This document shows, in pieces, positions 25,631 to 36,198 of a stretch of 64,000 bases of DNA. The notes beneath the pieces are model-generated. The model made no database searches, had not been told where the DNA came from, and was given only the letters and a program-made list of their open reading frames with translations. Made by a program: the position numbers and the translations under genes. The first letter of the stretch is position 1, and every line of letters starts with the position of its first letter. The stretch is taken from positions 930,001 to 994,000 of the forward strand of contig OY760427.1 in assembly GCA_963663495.1 (NCBI GenBank). The letters run 5' to 3'. This DNA is from G963663495 sp963663495. Its GTDB lineage: Bacteria > Bacteroidota > Rhodothermia > Rhodothermales > Bin80.

Positions 25631-27871
25631 ATGCGTCAATTGTCTCTTGCAATTGTGGCCTTTCTATGCTCGCCCGTGGTGGGGCAGGATTTCTTTAAGG
25701 TGACGCTCACGAATACAAGCCCCCCGGCGCCAGCGTTTCCATGGGTGACAGTGATCCAACCCCGGCCCTTGGACGATTCCGAAGTGCTGCTACCGGGTGA
25801 CACTGGATTGGTTTTAATACCTGTCCTGCCAGATGCCCGGTTGTCATTCGCTAGCATGTTTGTTGAGTCAAACGATCTTTTCTTCGCCCCTGATGAGAGG
25901 GGGATCGCTGTGACCGGAGAGAACGGTCCGGTCATGGGTGATTTGACCGATCATGTCTACCTGTGGGATGCGGGTACGGAACAAAACGAAGAGCCTGGAC
26001 TGGGACCCAATCAACCGATGCGTCAATCCGCTGCCAATACAGGTGAGGGAGACGAAGATAATGCGGTGCGGAGGGTGAGCGACGGATTCGATTATCCTGA
26101 GGTAGCAGAGGTTCTGCGCGTATCGGTGGACTGGGTGACAGAACGTTTCGGGATTTCCTGGATGCAAATCCGTTTCGAAAACGTTTCGACCAGCGAGACG
26201 CTCACATTGTCGGATGGCACGACCAAGGGTGTCCCGGTTTCTCTAGGTCCCGCTGTCATCCACTTTGACGATGGACCGTTCTTTATCCCTGGAACAGCGG
26301 ATCGGGGGATGGGCTTGGAGACGCTGGCCGAGGATGGCATATTGTTCGAATTAGCAATTCACTTAGCTTTGAATTCTGGAGTGCCGCACCAGTTTGCGCC
26401 GGGTGTGTGGGCGACGCACATGGAGCCTGGACCTATCTTTATTGAACGTATACCGGATCGGGGGATGGGCTTGGAGACGCTAGCAGAGGATGGCAATCCG
26501 GTGGTGCTCGCCAACTCCCTTGGTCGTAATGCAGCGTTGACGACAGGCGTATTTGCTGTTCCAGAAGGCGTCTCGGAGCCGGGGCCGATTGCTTCTAGGG
26601 ACTCCTATGAATTTGTGGTTTCAGCAATGCCGGGCGCGTCGTTATCGATTGCTACAATGCTCGTGCAGACTAATGACTATTTCGTTGCTCCAATGCCGCG
26701 AGGCATACCGCTTTACGACAACGCGGGCCACCCGATCAGCGGGGATATGAGCAGCGAGCTGCTGATCTGGGACGCAGGCACGGAGGAGGATCAATTTCTG
26801 GGGTACGGGGGTCACCAAGCTCCTCGGCAGCAAGGTCCGGGGGTAGGCCCACCCGATCCCGATAAGGGGGTGCGGCCTCCTGATGAGCATGCATTCTTGG
26901 CTGCTGAGTCTGCTCCCAGTATTCTTCGCATTATCATTGAGCACCTTGAGTCTGCGCCGTTTATGCTTAAGATTGAGAATATTTCAGGCGATAGCGGAAC
27001 TCCTGTACCCTTGGCTCCGGGACTGGCGGTTGTGCACTCCGGCTCGTCGCCACTCTTTGTTGAAGGTATGAACGAGCCAATGTTTGGCTTGGAGAGTTTG
27101 GCGGAGGATGGCAATCCAGTTTTGCTGGCCGAGACACTGAACGGATCTGCAGGATTCGCTCCAGTCGTGTTCTCGGTACCATCGGGAGCAACCGATCCTG
27201 CACCACTGCTTCCCGGACAGTCTTATACGGTAACAGTGAATGGTATGGTAAGAACGTATTTGGGCTTTGCGAGCATGTATATGGAATCCAACGATCTGTT
27301 CTTCGCTCCAAGCCATGCGGGGATTCCTCTTTTCGATCAACAGGGGATGCCAATCGTTGGCGACGTAACCGAACACATCATGTTATGGGACGCGGGAACG
27401 GAAAGGAATGAAGAGCCCGGTGTCGGCCCGAACCAAGCACCGCGCCAATCCTCCCCTAATACCGGTCCGGCGGATGAAGATAACACAGTGAGGCAGGTCA
27501 ACGACGGCTTTGGATACTTGCCGGTAAATGAACTGATAAAGGTCTCCATTCAACCCACGCTAACTTCCGCGGAAGGTGGAGAAGAACTTCCTGACCGCCT
27601 TGTGCTTCACCCCAACTACCCAAACCCCTTTAACCCGGAGACTTCCATTGCATTTGACCTGCCTGAGCGGTCAGTAGTGCATCTTACCATTTATAATGTA
27701 TTGGGACAGCATGTGATCAACTTAGTGCAGAAAGAAATGGCAGCGGGTACGCACGAGCTGCGGTGGGACGGCCGGAATGCGTCCGGGCAGCAGGTTGCCA
27801 CAGGTGTGTACATAAACAGACTTGTATCCGGCAATGCTGCTACTTCGCGGACTATGCTCCTTATGAGATAG
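25631..27871 (+). CDS. Spondin_N-repeat protein with type IX secretion sorting tail
   Basis: About 746 aa from ATG 25631, starting with a signal peptide 'MRQLSLAIVAFLCSPVVGQ'. Three Spondin_N-type units follow, each with 'FASMxxxSNDLFFAP', 'GDxTxxxxLWDAGTExNEEPG' and 'GPNQxxRQ'. The middle one is more diverged ('LLIWDAGTEEDQFLG'). Linkers repeat 'GMGLETLAEDGNPVxLA'. The C-terminus ('LHPNYPNPFNPETSIAFDLP' to 'GVYINRLVSG') is the FlgD-like type A sorting domain used by the type IX secretion system. It is predicted to be secreted or anchored at the cell surface; ligand unknown. A longer frame from 25568 would place 21 residues before the signal peptide and was rejected. Confidence 0.88.
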   Translation: MRQLSLAIVAFLCSPVVGQDFFKVTLTNTSPPAPAFPWVTVIQPRPLDDSEVLLPGDTGLVLIPVLPDARLSFASMFVESNDLFFAPDERGIAVTGENGPVMGDLTDHVYLWDAGTEQNEEPGLGPNQPMRQSAANTGEGDEDNAVRRVSDGFDYPEVAEVLRVSVDWVTERFGISWMQIRFENVSTSETLTLSDGTTKGVPVSLGPAVIHFDDGPFFIPGTADRGMGLETLAEDGILFELAIHLALNSGVPHQFAPGVWATHMEPGPIFIERIPDRGMGLETLAEDGNPVVLANSLGRNAALTTGVFAVPEGVSEPGPIASRDSYEFVVSAMPGASLSIATMLVQTNDYFVAPMPRGIPLYDNAGHPISGDMSSELLIWDAGTEEDQFLGYGGHQAPRQQGPGVGPPDPDKGVRPPDEHAFLAAESAPSILRIIIEHLESAPFMLKIENISGDSGTPVPLAPGLAVVHSGSSPLFVEGMNEPMFGLESLAEDGNPVLLAETLNGSAGFAPVVFSVPSGATDPAPLLPGQSYTVTVNGMVRTYLGFASMYMESNDLFFAPSHAGIPLFDQQGMPIVGDVTEHIMLWDAGTERNEEPGVGPNQAPRQSSPNTGPADEDNTVRQVNDGFGYLPVNELIKVSIQPTLTSAEGGEELPDRLVLHPNYPNPFNPETSIAFDLPERSVVHLTIYNVLGQHVINLVQKEMAAGTHELRWDGRNASGQQVATGVYINRLVSGNAATSRTMLLMR

Positions 27872-28010
27872 GTTCTGGATCTGATCCCTTCCAGGTTCTA
27901 CGTAGTTAGTGGTTGACAGGAAAGTCTGGTCTTGCGAGTGACTCTTGGCTGAGTGGGGCGTTGTGCCAGCCGTCAGTGATAAGAGGTAGAGTCGCAGGGG
28001 CCCGCTGAAT

Positions 28011-28374
28011 CCTGCAATATTCATGTCGTACCCTGTTCGGGTCTGAAAGTGCTGTTTCGGTACCTGCAGGACCGATTGTGCGTTGTTCACGCGTAGGGAC
28101 GACCATGAGAGGGGCTGAAAACACCAGTTTAGGGCCTTTTCCCGACACGACAGCGGTCACATTACCGAGATTTTGGGAAGACGTCTGTCGGGTAGACACA
28201 CCTATGCCTACCTTCTCTTTCCGCGTTGGGCGCCTGCGGTGTTGGAGCGCAGGCACAAATTTGACTTAGCTAGCTCTTCATGGGAAGCGTGATCCATGTG
28301 AGTTGACAATAACGTCGCCAAAATTGCTCCCATGCAGCATCTGCGCTGGCGGCAATGTGGATAACGATGTTGCG
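28011..28374 (-). mobile_element. IS1380-family right-end remnant
   Basis: On the minus strand this carries the last ~30 codons of an IS1380-type transposase ('RNIVIHIAASADAAWEQFW', ending 'ITLPMKS') plus ~270 bp of non-coding right end. It terminates in CATGAATATTGCAGG (complement at 28011). It matches 47420-47791. IS66 copy 1 cuts it at 28374. Confidence 0.65.
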
Positions 28375-28619
28375 GTATCCGTACGGTAAAGTACATGGTA
28401 AAGCGGGCTTAGCATTGGTCTGCGTAGTCCGCTTGTAGAGCTTAGTGCAAGGTGATTATACGCCGGGTTTGGTGTGCCGATATGGGAATTTCGGAGTGGT
28501 GTGCAGCTTATCGTTCAGGCGCCTGAAATGCAGGCAGCAATCAGCGTCTTTTGGGACAACAACATGGGTTTTGGGGAGAAGAACCGGAACATTGTGGAGG
28601 AAGCACATGTACATGAACT

Positions 28620-30254
28620 ATGCGGTCCAAGGCATCTTTCTCCCCCTCTTCTCCTGCCGGTGAAGTCCTTTTTCAGAGGCTAAGAAACCAAGAGGCTGAG
28701 AACAAGGATCTGCGAAAACAGGTCCGTCGCTTGGAGAAAAAAGCCGATCGTCTATCCAAGAACAACGCGGATCTGGCTGCGAAGATTAGCCATCTGGAAG
28801 ACAGGTTGGAACAAGCGCATCGCCTACTCTCTGGCAAAAAGAGTGAGCGTTACACGCCGGCGGACAAGGCGCAGCAAGGCCGGTTGTCTGGAGAGGAACC
28901 AGTAGCTGTTGAGCCCGAGGAGGAAGAGGAGTACGACCTGGTAAAGCGCAAGCGGCGTGGGAAGAACAAGCCGGTGCGCGGGCCGATTCCGGACCATCTG
29001 CCCAGAGAGGTGATCCGCCTTGAGCCGGAGGGCAGCACCGCGGGTATGAAGTACATCGGCGAGGAAGTAACGGAGTACCTGGAATATGTGCCGGGCTTCA
29101 CGAGGGTAGTACGGATTGTGCGGCCGAAGTACGTTGTCTGCAAGGAGCCTCGCAAGGGGGTGGTCATAGCACCGTTGCCGAAGCGTGTTATACCGAAGGG
29201 GAAGGCGGGTCCGGGGTTGTTGGCGTATTTGGCGGTAGCCAAATATGTGGATCATATGCCGCTATACCGGCTGCGGAAGAAGTTTCAGCGCCATGGCGTG
29301 AAGCTATCGGCTGCTACAATGGGGGATTGGATTGCGAAGGTAGCGACGTATCTGGGTCCGTTAGGAGATGCGTTGCGTAAGGAGGTGCTTCGTAGCGGGT
29401 ATCTGCAGGTGGATGAGACAACGTTCCCGGTGCAAAAGCCGAAGAAGAAAGGGAAGGAGAAGGAAGGGAAGAAAAACGAAGGAAAGACGCATCGCGGCTA
29501 TCTTTGGGTATACCTGGCACCGCGGGCGAAGGTGGTGATGATGGATTACAGCCCGAGCCGTGCGCGCGCTGGACCGTGGGAATTCTTGCGCGGATATAGA
29601 GGGGCGATGCAAACCGACGGGTATGTGGTGTACGATGCGTTTGGTACGCGGGGCGGGATAACGCTGTTTGGATGTATGGCGCATGCGCGTCGCAAGTTTT
29701 ATGACTGCAGGAAAAAGGAGCCCAAGAAGGTGCGCCATGTAATGGAGGAAATCCGGCAGTTGTATGCGATAGAGCGTGGGTTGCGTAAGGAGGGAGCTGG
29801 TCCGGCTCGGCGTGTAGAGGTACGACAGGAGGAGGCACGGCCGGTACTGGAGAAGTTGAAGCCATGGCTTGAGGAGAGTCGTGAGCACCGGCCGAGTGCG
29901 GGATGGGATGAAGCCGTGGGGTACATGCTCAACAGGTGGGAGAAGCTGGCTTGTTACCTGGAAGACGGTAAGGTTGAGATTGATAACAATCTGGTCGAGA
30001 ACCAGATGCGAGCGATTGCGCTTGGTCGAAAAAACCATCTGTTTGCGGGATCGCATGCGGCAGCGCAGCGGTCCGCAGTACTGTACGCTCTTTTTGCCAC
30101 ATGCAAGTTGCAATCGACAAACCCGATTGAATGGCTTACCGACGTACTACGCCGTCTTCCGACACATCCTGCCGACCGCATGGCTGAACTCTTGCCCCAT
30201 CATTGGAAAGCTAGTCGGGACTTGCAGCAAGCTACCGTCAAGAAAGCGGCATAG
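28620..30254 (+). CDS. tnpC: IS66-family transposase (TnpC type), copy 1
   Basis: 544 aa. An N-terminal coiled-coil/leucine-rich helix lies at ~18-80 ('LRNQEAENKDLRKQVRRLEK'). A basic 'KRRGKNKPVRGPIPDHLPR' segment follows, with 'YLAVAKYVDHMPLYR'. The DDE residues are in 'VDETTFPVQ', 'QTDGYVVYDAF' and 'NNLVENQMRAIALGRKNHLF'. Length and order match IS66 TnpC. Start chosen at 'MRSKASFSPSSPAGE', which both copies share. Apparently intact. Confidence 0.92.
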   Translation: MRSKASFSPSSPAGEVLFQRLRNQEAENKDLRKQVRRLEKKADRLSKNNADLAAKISHLEDRLEQAHRLLSGKKSERYTPADKAQQGRLSGEEPVAVEPEEEEEYDLVKRKRRGKNKPVRGPIPDHLPREVIRLEPEGSTAGMKYIGEEVTEYLEYVPGFTRVVRIVRPKYVVCKEPRKGVVIAPLPKRVIPKGKAGPGLLAYLAVAKYVDHMPLYRLRKKFQRHGVKLSAATMGDWIAKVATYLGPLGDALRKEVLRSGYLQVDETTFPVQKPKKKGKEKEGKKNEGKTHRGYLWVYLAPRAKVVMMDYSPSRARAGPWEFLRGYRGAMQTDGYVVYDAFGTRGGITLFGCMAHARRKFYDCRKKEPKKVRHVMEEIRQLYAIERGLRKEGAGPARRVEVRQEEARPVLEKLKPWLEESREHRPSAGWDEAVGYMLNRWEKLACYLEDGKVEIDNNLVENQMRAIALGRKNHLFAGSHAAAQRSAVLYALFATCKLQSTNPIEWLTDVLRRLPTHPADRMAELLPHHWKASRDLQQATVKKAA

Positions 30255-31907
30255 GAGCCCCTAAACAGGCGCGCCCGGGTCATCCGATAGATCCGTGTAC
30301 GGGTCTGCGAATACGCTGTCAGGTACTTGACTCCTGCACACCCAACCGACGCTAGCCTATAAACCTTCGAACCGCGCTCTAACTTACTCTAATTGAGAGA
30401 GTGGCGGCGTGCCATTCCTTGTTGGCTGAAAATCCAGTCGGTGCCGGCTGGAGCGGCTACAATGTACAGATTCTGCGCTCATCCTGACACCCCTGATTGT
30501 AGTTCTGATCAAAGAATTATGAACTTTCGCAGCGGTTATCAAGCCCGCAAGTATCTGCCGCGTGATTTACGGTGTCGTTGCCGTGTTGCAGGCAGATTCA
30601 GGCGCGTTTCTCCTTACTGAACAGCCTATATGAGCCCTTTTTGCACGCGCTGACACCGCGGTAGCGGCTTCAAGCGTACCATCTGCAGGTATGCTAACCT
30701 TCCACGCGGGGGTAACGACCTAAACGCGCCAATCCTATCATCCAATACCGCACGCATCGTACCACGATCGAACTCCTGTTCCGGCAGTAGGCAGTCTTAT
30801 TGGCAGGACTGATCACTGTACGCGTGATTTACGGCCTCGTTGGCGCGTTTTCGGCGGTTTTGGGTGCTATTCAGTCCGGTGAATGTCTGAGAACAGCCCT
30901 TTTGGGCGCTCCGATACGGCTTTGGCTGGGGCATGCGTGTCCTCCGCTCATGGCGAGTGACGCGGTACATCGTCTACAGAGGCCTTACACCGCGCCTCTA
31001 TAGCGCTATTACCCCCTAATTGGCGGCCGAACCTGTCACATAGCACGATCCAGCACCCATTATCGCACGCACCGTGGCATTGCACGACCGTATCCATCTT
31101 TCAGCATATACTATCGCTGCGGTGCTGTACGCGTTTCTACAGTAGAGCTGCTTACAGCTTCGGTGGTTTGTCCAGGATAATATTGTCCTGCTTAACGACT
31201 CCACCTCACTAATTGACCTGCACGCATGATTTATGGCCTCGTTGGCGTGTTGCAGGCAGATTCAGGCACGTTTTTCCTTACTGAACAGCCTATATGAGCC
31301 CTTTTGCACGCATGCACACCGTGGTAGCGGCTTCAAACGTGCCATCTGCAGGCATAGTGGACAGCCACGCGTGTATGTAGCAACGTAAACCCGTCAATCC
31401 TACCAACCACGCTACGATGCACCCTCCAATTCCGCACGCATCGTACCACGACCGAACTAATGTTCCGGCAAGCACTTATGGATCGTACGCGCTGCAATAA
31501 TGCTGATGATAATTACGACACCTTCTTGGTACAGGGTAGTCTTTTCACATTCGCCTTGGCTCCCTTGATGACTACCCCTCCACGCACAGCCGTAGGCTCC
31601 TTATTGGCCGGATAGATCACCGTACGCGTGATTTACCGCCTCGTTGGCGTGTTTTCGGCACATTTGGACCGCTTACCGTCTGATGAGAACCCTTCTGGGC
31701 CCTCCGATACGGCTTTGGCGGGGACATGCGTGCCCTCCGGATACATCTCCGCCTGCTCCGCTTATCGCGAAGTGACACGTTACATCGTCTACGGAGGCCT
31801 TACACTACGCCTCTATAGCGCTGTTACCCCCCTAAGTGGCAGCCGAACCCGTCACACAGCACGATCCTGCCCCCATTATCGCACGCATCGTGGTACGGTA
31901 CACGCTT

Positions 31908-33146
31908 CTACAGTAGAACTGCTTGTAGTTCCGGCAGGTGGTCTGCACAGGGTAGGATTTTCATGCTCCATGTCTCCGACTCCCTATTGGCCATGGCTGC
32001 CCATCGTTGACGTTGACTCGAATTCATCCAACGCGCGACATTCCGGCATCGTTGAGCAATCAAACTGTTCAGGTTCTCCATGATGTTATTGGTCTGCAAA
32101 CTGCGTCCCAGTTCCTCCGCCACCCCCAGTCTATGGAGCGTCAAAGTCTCTTCCAACCCCTCAGACAAGCTGTTCGATGCCTTGGGATGGGACTCCTTCA
32201 ACCCCTTTTTTATGCTCAGAAGCGCATCCTTTGCCTTGTCGTAATTCGGCTCGTCGTACGCCTGCTGCAACTCCCCCCGAACCCGCACCTTTTCGTCCTC
32301 TTTCTCAATGTAACTCACCACATTCTCTCGCTTGTGCCAGGTACACCGCTGTACCTGTGCCTTATCACCAAATACCGCTTTCACCGCCTTCTGGAGCCCT
32401 TTGGAACCATCTAAGATGACCAAAAGCCCCTTATCATACCGCAGACCGCGATCAATCAAATCCTGCAGCAGCCCTTGTACCGCCTCGGCGTTCTCTGTCG
32501 CCGTCTCCACCATCCCTACTACTATCTTCTCGCCCGTCTCCGTAATCCCTACACAAATCAATACCTGCACCCCCTGAAAGTACTTGCCGTCCAGCAGCAA
32601 CGCTACAAACGTGTTCTCCGCCAGATTACGCTCCTCCTGCTCCTTCAATACCTGTGCACTGTAACTCTTGTACTTGCGACTGATTGAGGAAGCGCTCAAT
32701 CCAAAACTGCCAACAAACTCCGTTGCCACCTTCTTGTAGTTCCGCTGGCTAATACCATACACAATTTTCCGGGCGATACGCTCCACCATATTCGAATTCG
32801 GCTTGTGCAACAATTTGTAGGTCTCCAGAGGACGCGCTTTACCCTTCACCCGGTCCTGTACACGCGGCACACTCACCTTTACCCGCTCATCTCCAATCAT
32901 GATAGAGCCCGGTCTGCTCCCCCACCGCTCGTACCGCCCCTTGTGCTGCTTATTGTTGTCGCGCTTTCTGCGCACACCGCAGAGAGACTTTACCTCGGCT
33001 TCCATGACCGCAAGAAAAAACGCCAGTTGCATCGTGCCAAGATGCTCTACTAACAGCTTCAGGGAATCGATCCCCGTGTCTAGTATCTTCTGGAGACCCT
33101 CCGGTAGTGTGCCGGGGTTTTCTATCTGCATGACATCTCTGGACAT
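31908..33146 (-). CDS. IS256/Mutator-family transposase (ISMut orf2, copy B)
   Basis: 412 aa, a few residues different from copy A (for example MSRD instead of MSKD at the start). All catalytic residues are present, so it could mobilise this copy even though its orf1 is broken. Confidence 0.94.
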   Translation of the reverse strand: MSRDVMQIENPGTLPEGLQKILDTGIDSLKLLVEHLGTMQLAFFLAVMEAEVKSLCGVRRKRDNNKQHKGRYERWGSRPGSIMIGDERVKVSVPRVQDRVKGKARPLETYKLLHKPNSNMVERIARKIVYGISQRNYKKVATEFVGSFGLSASSISRKYKSYSAQVLKEQEERNLAENTFVALLLDGKYFQGVQVLICVGITETGEKIVVGMVETATENAEAVQGLLQDLIDRGLRYDKGLLVILDGSKGLQKAVKAVFGDKAQVQRCTWHKRENVVSYIEKEDEKVRVRGELQQAYDEPNYDKAKDALLSIKKGLKESHPKASNSLSEGLEETLTLHRLGVAEELGRSLQTNNIMENLNSLIAQRCRNVARWMNSSQRQRWAAMANRESETWSMKILPCADHLPELQAVLL

Positions 33147-33149
33147 AGG

Positions 33150-34198
33150 TCAGTTATCGTTTGTCTGATTGATGGAAGGAAACAATGCTGATCGCATCGC
33201 TGGAAGATACGCAGCGCGGGGCAATCTTCGCATATGTGACTCGATCTCAAGAAGCAACAACGCCAGACAAGCACGGCGCTTGTCTGGCGGCATCCATAAG
33301 CGAACATCGCGTAGTCGCCGCACCAGCTTCTTGGATACATGGGCCACACAACGAGTACTTCGAAGGCTCGGACTCAACTGTTCATACAGTCCTGTCCGGT
33401 GCAGTGTCAGCGTCCTATCCAGACCCCGCAAGAGCCACCGGGCCGCAGACCGGTTACACACCAAAAGGTCCGTATGGATCTGCATCAACGCTGCATGCGC
33501 CACCTTCGGATCCGGCACGGCGAAAGCACGCGTGATCTCCCCCCGTCCTGCTCGGACAGATAACTCACTACACGCGTGCGCTTGTGCATCTGGCAGTGTT
33601 GCTGCTGCATACCGGTACCCAAGCACTCTTGCAGTACGCCGGTCAGCGAGGTCACATCAGGAGTGATGCAGAAGAGCCCCCGATCTGCGCACAAACCGCG
33701 CTCCAACAAGCCTTGTAACAAGTGTTGCACGCGCTCCGCATCGTGCAACGGAGCCTCCACAAAGCCCAGAATGCGCCGATAACCCTCAATGGTAGCGGCC
33801 ATGCACACGACTATGGGTCGCCCCCACACTTCCATGGCATCAAGCCAAAGGATTACGTGCTCTTCTTCACACAACGGGCGCGTATCAAACACCTGCCGCG
33901 CCTGCTCGCACGCCGCAGCATCATCATCGTACCCCAATGCCAAGCCTCCCGGAGACTCCAGAGACTCTGGAGCACGGACGATGTTTTCCTCCTCGGAAGG
34001 TGCTTCTGCCAACTGCTCCCCAGTGCCGTCTGGAGCCGCATTATCCGACGGAAGCATAACATCCTCTTCCAGACTAGACGTTAACTGCTGTACACACTGG
34101 GTGAGGTGCCGCAACGAGTCAAATTGCAGCTGCCGACCGGACGCGCCGGCATGACGCAGCCCTTGAATGAGCTGCGATAAATCATCTGATAAACTCAT
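33150..34198 (-). pseudogene. ISMut orf1 (dead transposase paralogue), frameshifted copy B
   Basis: It begins as in the intact copy ('MSLSDDLSQLIQGLRHAGAS') and reads in frame to 'VVSYLSEQDG'. There a 13-bp deletion near 33540 shifts the frame; the C-terminal half continues in another frame to 'INQTNDN'. No full-length product is possible without frameshifting. Confidence 0.9.
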
Positions 34199-34343
34199 AA
34201 GTGATCATGGATCCGTATGGTGAAAAGGCTTAGGAAACCCAAGCCAACACCGAACCACAAATCACTTTTTCAGCCAACAAGGAATGGCACGCCGCCGAGA
34301 GAGTAAATACCCTCGGTTATAATGTACTTCACCGGACGGATAC

Positions 34344-34613
34344 TCCGCGACACGGATCCGCCCAACCTCCGGAAAAGCCGGAGGGTCGATCCTCTGAATC
34401 GCGGCACCCACCTCCACCATCGTCCAATCGCTCACCTGCTGGCCGACGACATTTCCCTTCGGCGAACCCCCCAACCAGCATGTGTCCGCCCCGGTGATTG
34501 AGCGTGGCGCACACAGTGGCCGCTGCCTCACGACGCGTTCCCGTCGTACGCTTGAACTCCAACGCCTCGGATTCGCGTTGGGCAGCCAGCGCCAAGATCC
34601 TCTCAAGCACCAT
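34344..34613 (-). pseudogene. AlbA_2 (Schlafen-type) domain protein, truncated N-terminal fragment
   Basis: From ATG 34613: 'MVLERILALAAQRESEALEF', 'KRTTGTRREAAATVCATLN', 'GGHMLVGG'. A frameshift follows, and homology continues in another frame as 'VVGQQVSDWTMVEVGAAIQ', 'RIDPPAFPEVG'. This is the AlbA_2/Slf nucleic-acid-binding fold found in RecG-like helicase-related regulators and in several defence proteins. It is cut off at 34343 by the end of IS66. Non-functional. Confidence 0.7.
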
Positions 34614-34678
34614 CTGTGAATCTCCAACACCGGTCGCACTCCGGCACACTCGTCAAACTTCGGCCCGATAAACGGTGT

Positions 34679-34859
34679 CTGATGCGCAACATTTAAGATT
34701 ATTGGCGGCGATAACCGCAGGGACGGGGACTTGATGCCATTCTGTGCGTGGACCGGCTATCATGAGTCCTTGCGGCGCAACGGTCGTGATAGGCCATTCC
34801 TGCAAATTGCACGATCTTGGAATACTGCATTTACCAGTCAATGCACTTTGTCCGGGCTA
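34679..34859. repeat. Dispersed ~180-bp repeat (copy 1)
   Basis: Closely similar to 58617-58796. Each copy lies immediately downstream of a defence-type operon (here the TIR/SLOG/ThsB-like set). Both strands can be read as frames in both copies; neither matches a family I know. It overlaps the last seven codons of the ThsB-like pseudogene. Confidence 0.7.
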
Positions 34860-35372
34860 TTAGCAATCCTTGCCCAAGGTACAACGGAAATTGTGGCTCT
34901 CGGAATTTTGAGATTGTCAATAATCCGAGCAGGCATGTAATGGAATAGCCGCTCGTATTCCTCACGGCTCTGAATCAATACCAAAGTCTCAGAACCTGGA
35001 TACAGCTTCTTTTCATCTTCCCTCGGCGCATCGCAGAAGTAGTCCGAGGTTTCCAAGTAGACTGATGGCCAGAATATCGAATTTCTTGTTGACGGTCCCA
35101 TCGAACATGCTCGTACAGATCTCCCAATCAACATGCTTCCGACGCTTGGTGCATTGGCCGACGATCACGGTGGTTACAGCCGAATCCCTCAAGTAAATAT
35201 CCCTGATGAACTCTCAGATATGTTCATCGGGTAAAGAATCTTCTATGTCACCAGTATTTACTGATCCGTCTATAAAGATTCTGTGCTGGCGTGCCGCATC
35301 GACGAGGTAATCCTTGTAGCATTGGTCCTTGTCGTGATGGTAGCATATGAACACCTTGTGCAAATGCGCTAT
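34838..35372 (-). pseudogene. ThsB-like (DUF1863, TIR-like) protein, decayed
   Basis: On the minus strand: 'HKVFICYHHDKDQCYKDYLV', 'FIDGSVNTGDIEDSL', 'LRDSAVTTVIVGQCTKRRKH', 'VDWEICTSMFDGTVNKK', then 'YFCDAPREDEKKLYPGSE' and 'MPARIIDNL' to 'VVPWARI'. This is the complete length of the ThsB/DUF1863 TIR-like family of Thoeris. It has one in-frame TGA (35214-35216) and a frameshift near 35070. No ATG is present at the expected start, where an ATA stands. It follows the SLOG gene by a few bases on the same strand, so it was the third gene of that operon. Confidence 0.75.
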
Positions 35373-35379
35373 GTTCGGC

Positions 35380-36183
35380 TTAGTGTGTTTCCGCTGGCGT
35401 TTGCTGACGCAATTTGTTCACGCCCCGGAGAATTAGCATAATTGCATCACGGATGTACGAAGTGCTCGCCAGCGCTTTGTTCTCCTCAGGTGACAAGCCG
35501 TTGTTTAAATCCTTGCCGGTCCATCCCTTGAACTTCCGGCGGCCCGGCCAGTCGCTCCGTGATCCAGGCCACGGTTCAACGAGACCAAGCGTTTCAGCGA
35601 CATCCCGGGCGCATCCGCCGAATCCGCCGATAAGAAACAAGGGCTGGCTTGAGCGTAACGATAGCAACGCCTCTTCTGCCACACCAGGCATGCATCCCTT
35701 GTAATCTACTACCTGACCACCAAGGACCACTCGCGCATCGGTAGTAGAGCACTGGACCTTACGCATTGCTGTCAGTCCAGAACACCATTCGTCTCTGCGC
35801 GCTTTACGTGTTGGAATATTACGGCGAGCGATCAATTCCAGCGGGGCCCCGTCACACCCCAAGAGGACGAGCTTTGCCGCTCCCGGAAGCTCCGCTGCCA
35901 GTGAACGTATCTGGTTCACAGGGATCTCGATATGAACGGGCCATGCTAGGTGATTGGTGACTCTCTCAGCAGTCCTCAAATCAGCTGTGGAGGTGTACCG
36001 CCAGACCAGCTGGAAGAGAACATGAGTGAATTCATGTTTCCGCAGGTCACCACCGTAAGCGAGATTCGTGTCTGCGGCGAGAAGTTGGAGTGCAATCTCG
36101 GCCATGGCCTCCTTGAGGTGTCCATCGCTCAGACCCAAAGCCACCATGTCCGGGCTGTCTGATGTTGAAATTGCAATAGTCAT
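35380..36183 (-). CDS. SLOG-domain protein (LSDAT_prok type)
   Basis: 267 aa. The SLOG Rossmann-like fold is recognisable by 'ALGLSDGHLKEAMAEIA' (~16-32), 'ADTNLAYGGDLRKHEFTHVL' (~37-56), a central 'KLVLLGCDG' strand, and 'YKGCMPGVAEEALLSL' plus 'PLFLIGGFGGCARDVAETLG' (~160-200). SLOG proteins bind nucleotide-derived ligands; in Thoeris the SLOG domain of ThsA senses the signal made by a TIR protein. No effector domain is fused here; the C-terminal ~65 residues are not recognised. It starts 15 bp after the TIR gene, so they form an operon. Expected role: sensor partner of the TIR protein. Confidence 0.8.
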   Translation of the reverse strand: MTIAISTSDSPDMVALGLSDGHLKEAMAEIALQLLAADTNLAYGGDLRKHEFTHVLFQLVWRYTSTADLRTAERVTNHLAWPVHIEIPVNQIRSLAAELPGAAKLVLLGCDGAPLELIARRNIPTRKARRDEWCSGLTAMRKVQCSTTDARVVLGGQVVDYKGCMPGVAEEALLSLRSSQPLFLIGGFGGCARDVAETLGLVEPWPGSRSDWPGRRKFKGWTGKDLNNGLSPEENKALASTSYIRDAIMLILRGVNKLRQQTPAETH

Positions 36184-36198
36184 TGGTACCGATATGTC

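Larger units (their letters stand above)
30403..34296 (-). mobile_element. ISMut copy B, inserted in the 3' end of IS66 copy 1
   Basis: 3894 bp with the ISMut inverted repeats and an 8-bp duplication GAGAGAGT (30395-30402 and 34297-34304). IS66 copy 2 carries the unoccupied site (~46947), with GAGAGAGT present once, which independently confirms the boundaries. The non-coding arm is 30403-31907. It is 13 bp shorter than copy A because of a deletion in orf1. Confidence 0.95.
28375..34343 (+). mobile_element. IS66-family element copy 1, carrying ISMut B
   Basis: Ends are GTATCCGTACGG at 28375 and its imperfect complement CCGGACGGATAC at 34343. Without ISMut B and one 8-bp duplication it is about 2.07 kb, matching copy 2 (44930-46993). 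It encodes only the large transposase; no tnpA/tnpB frames are seen, which is a known IS66 variant. The two flanks do not share an 8-bp duplication (ATGTTGCG versus TCCGCGAC), so at least one side has been rearranged. Confidence 0.85.

Noticed and set aside
29361..30113. 250-codon frame antisense to the IS66 transposase
   Set aside because: Shadow frame in both IS66 copies; no recognisable protein sequence.
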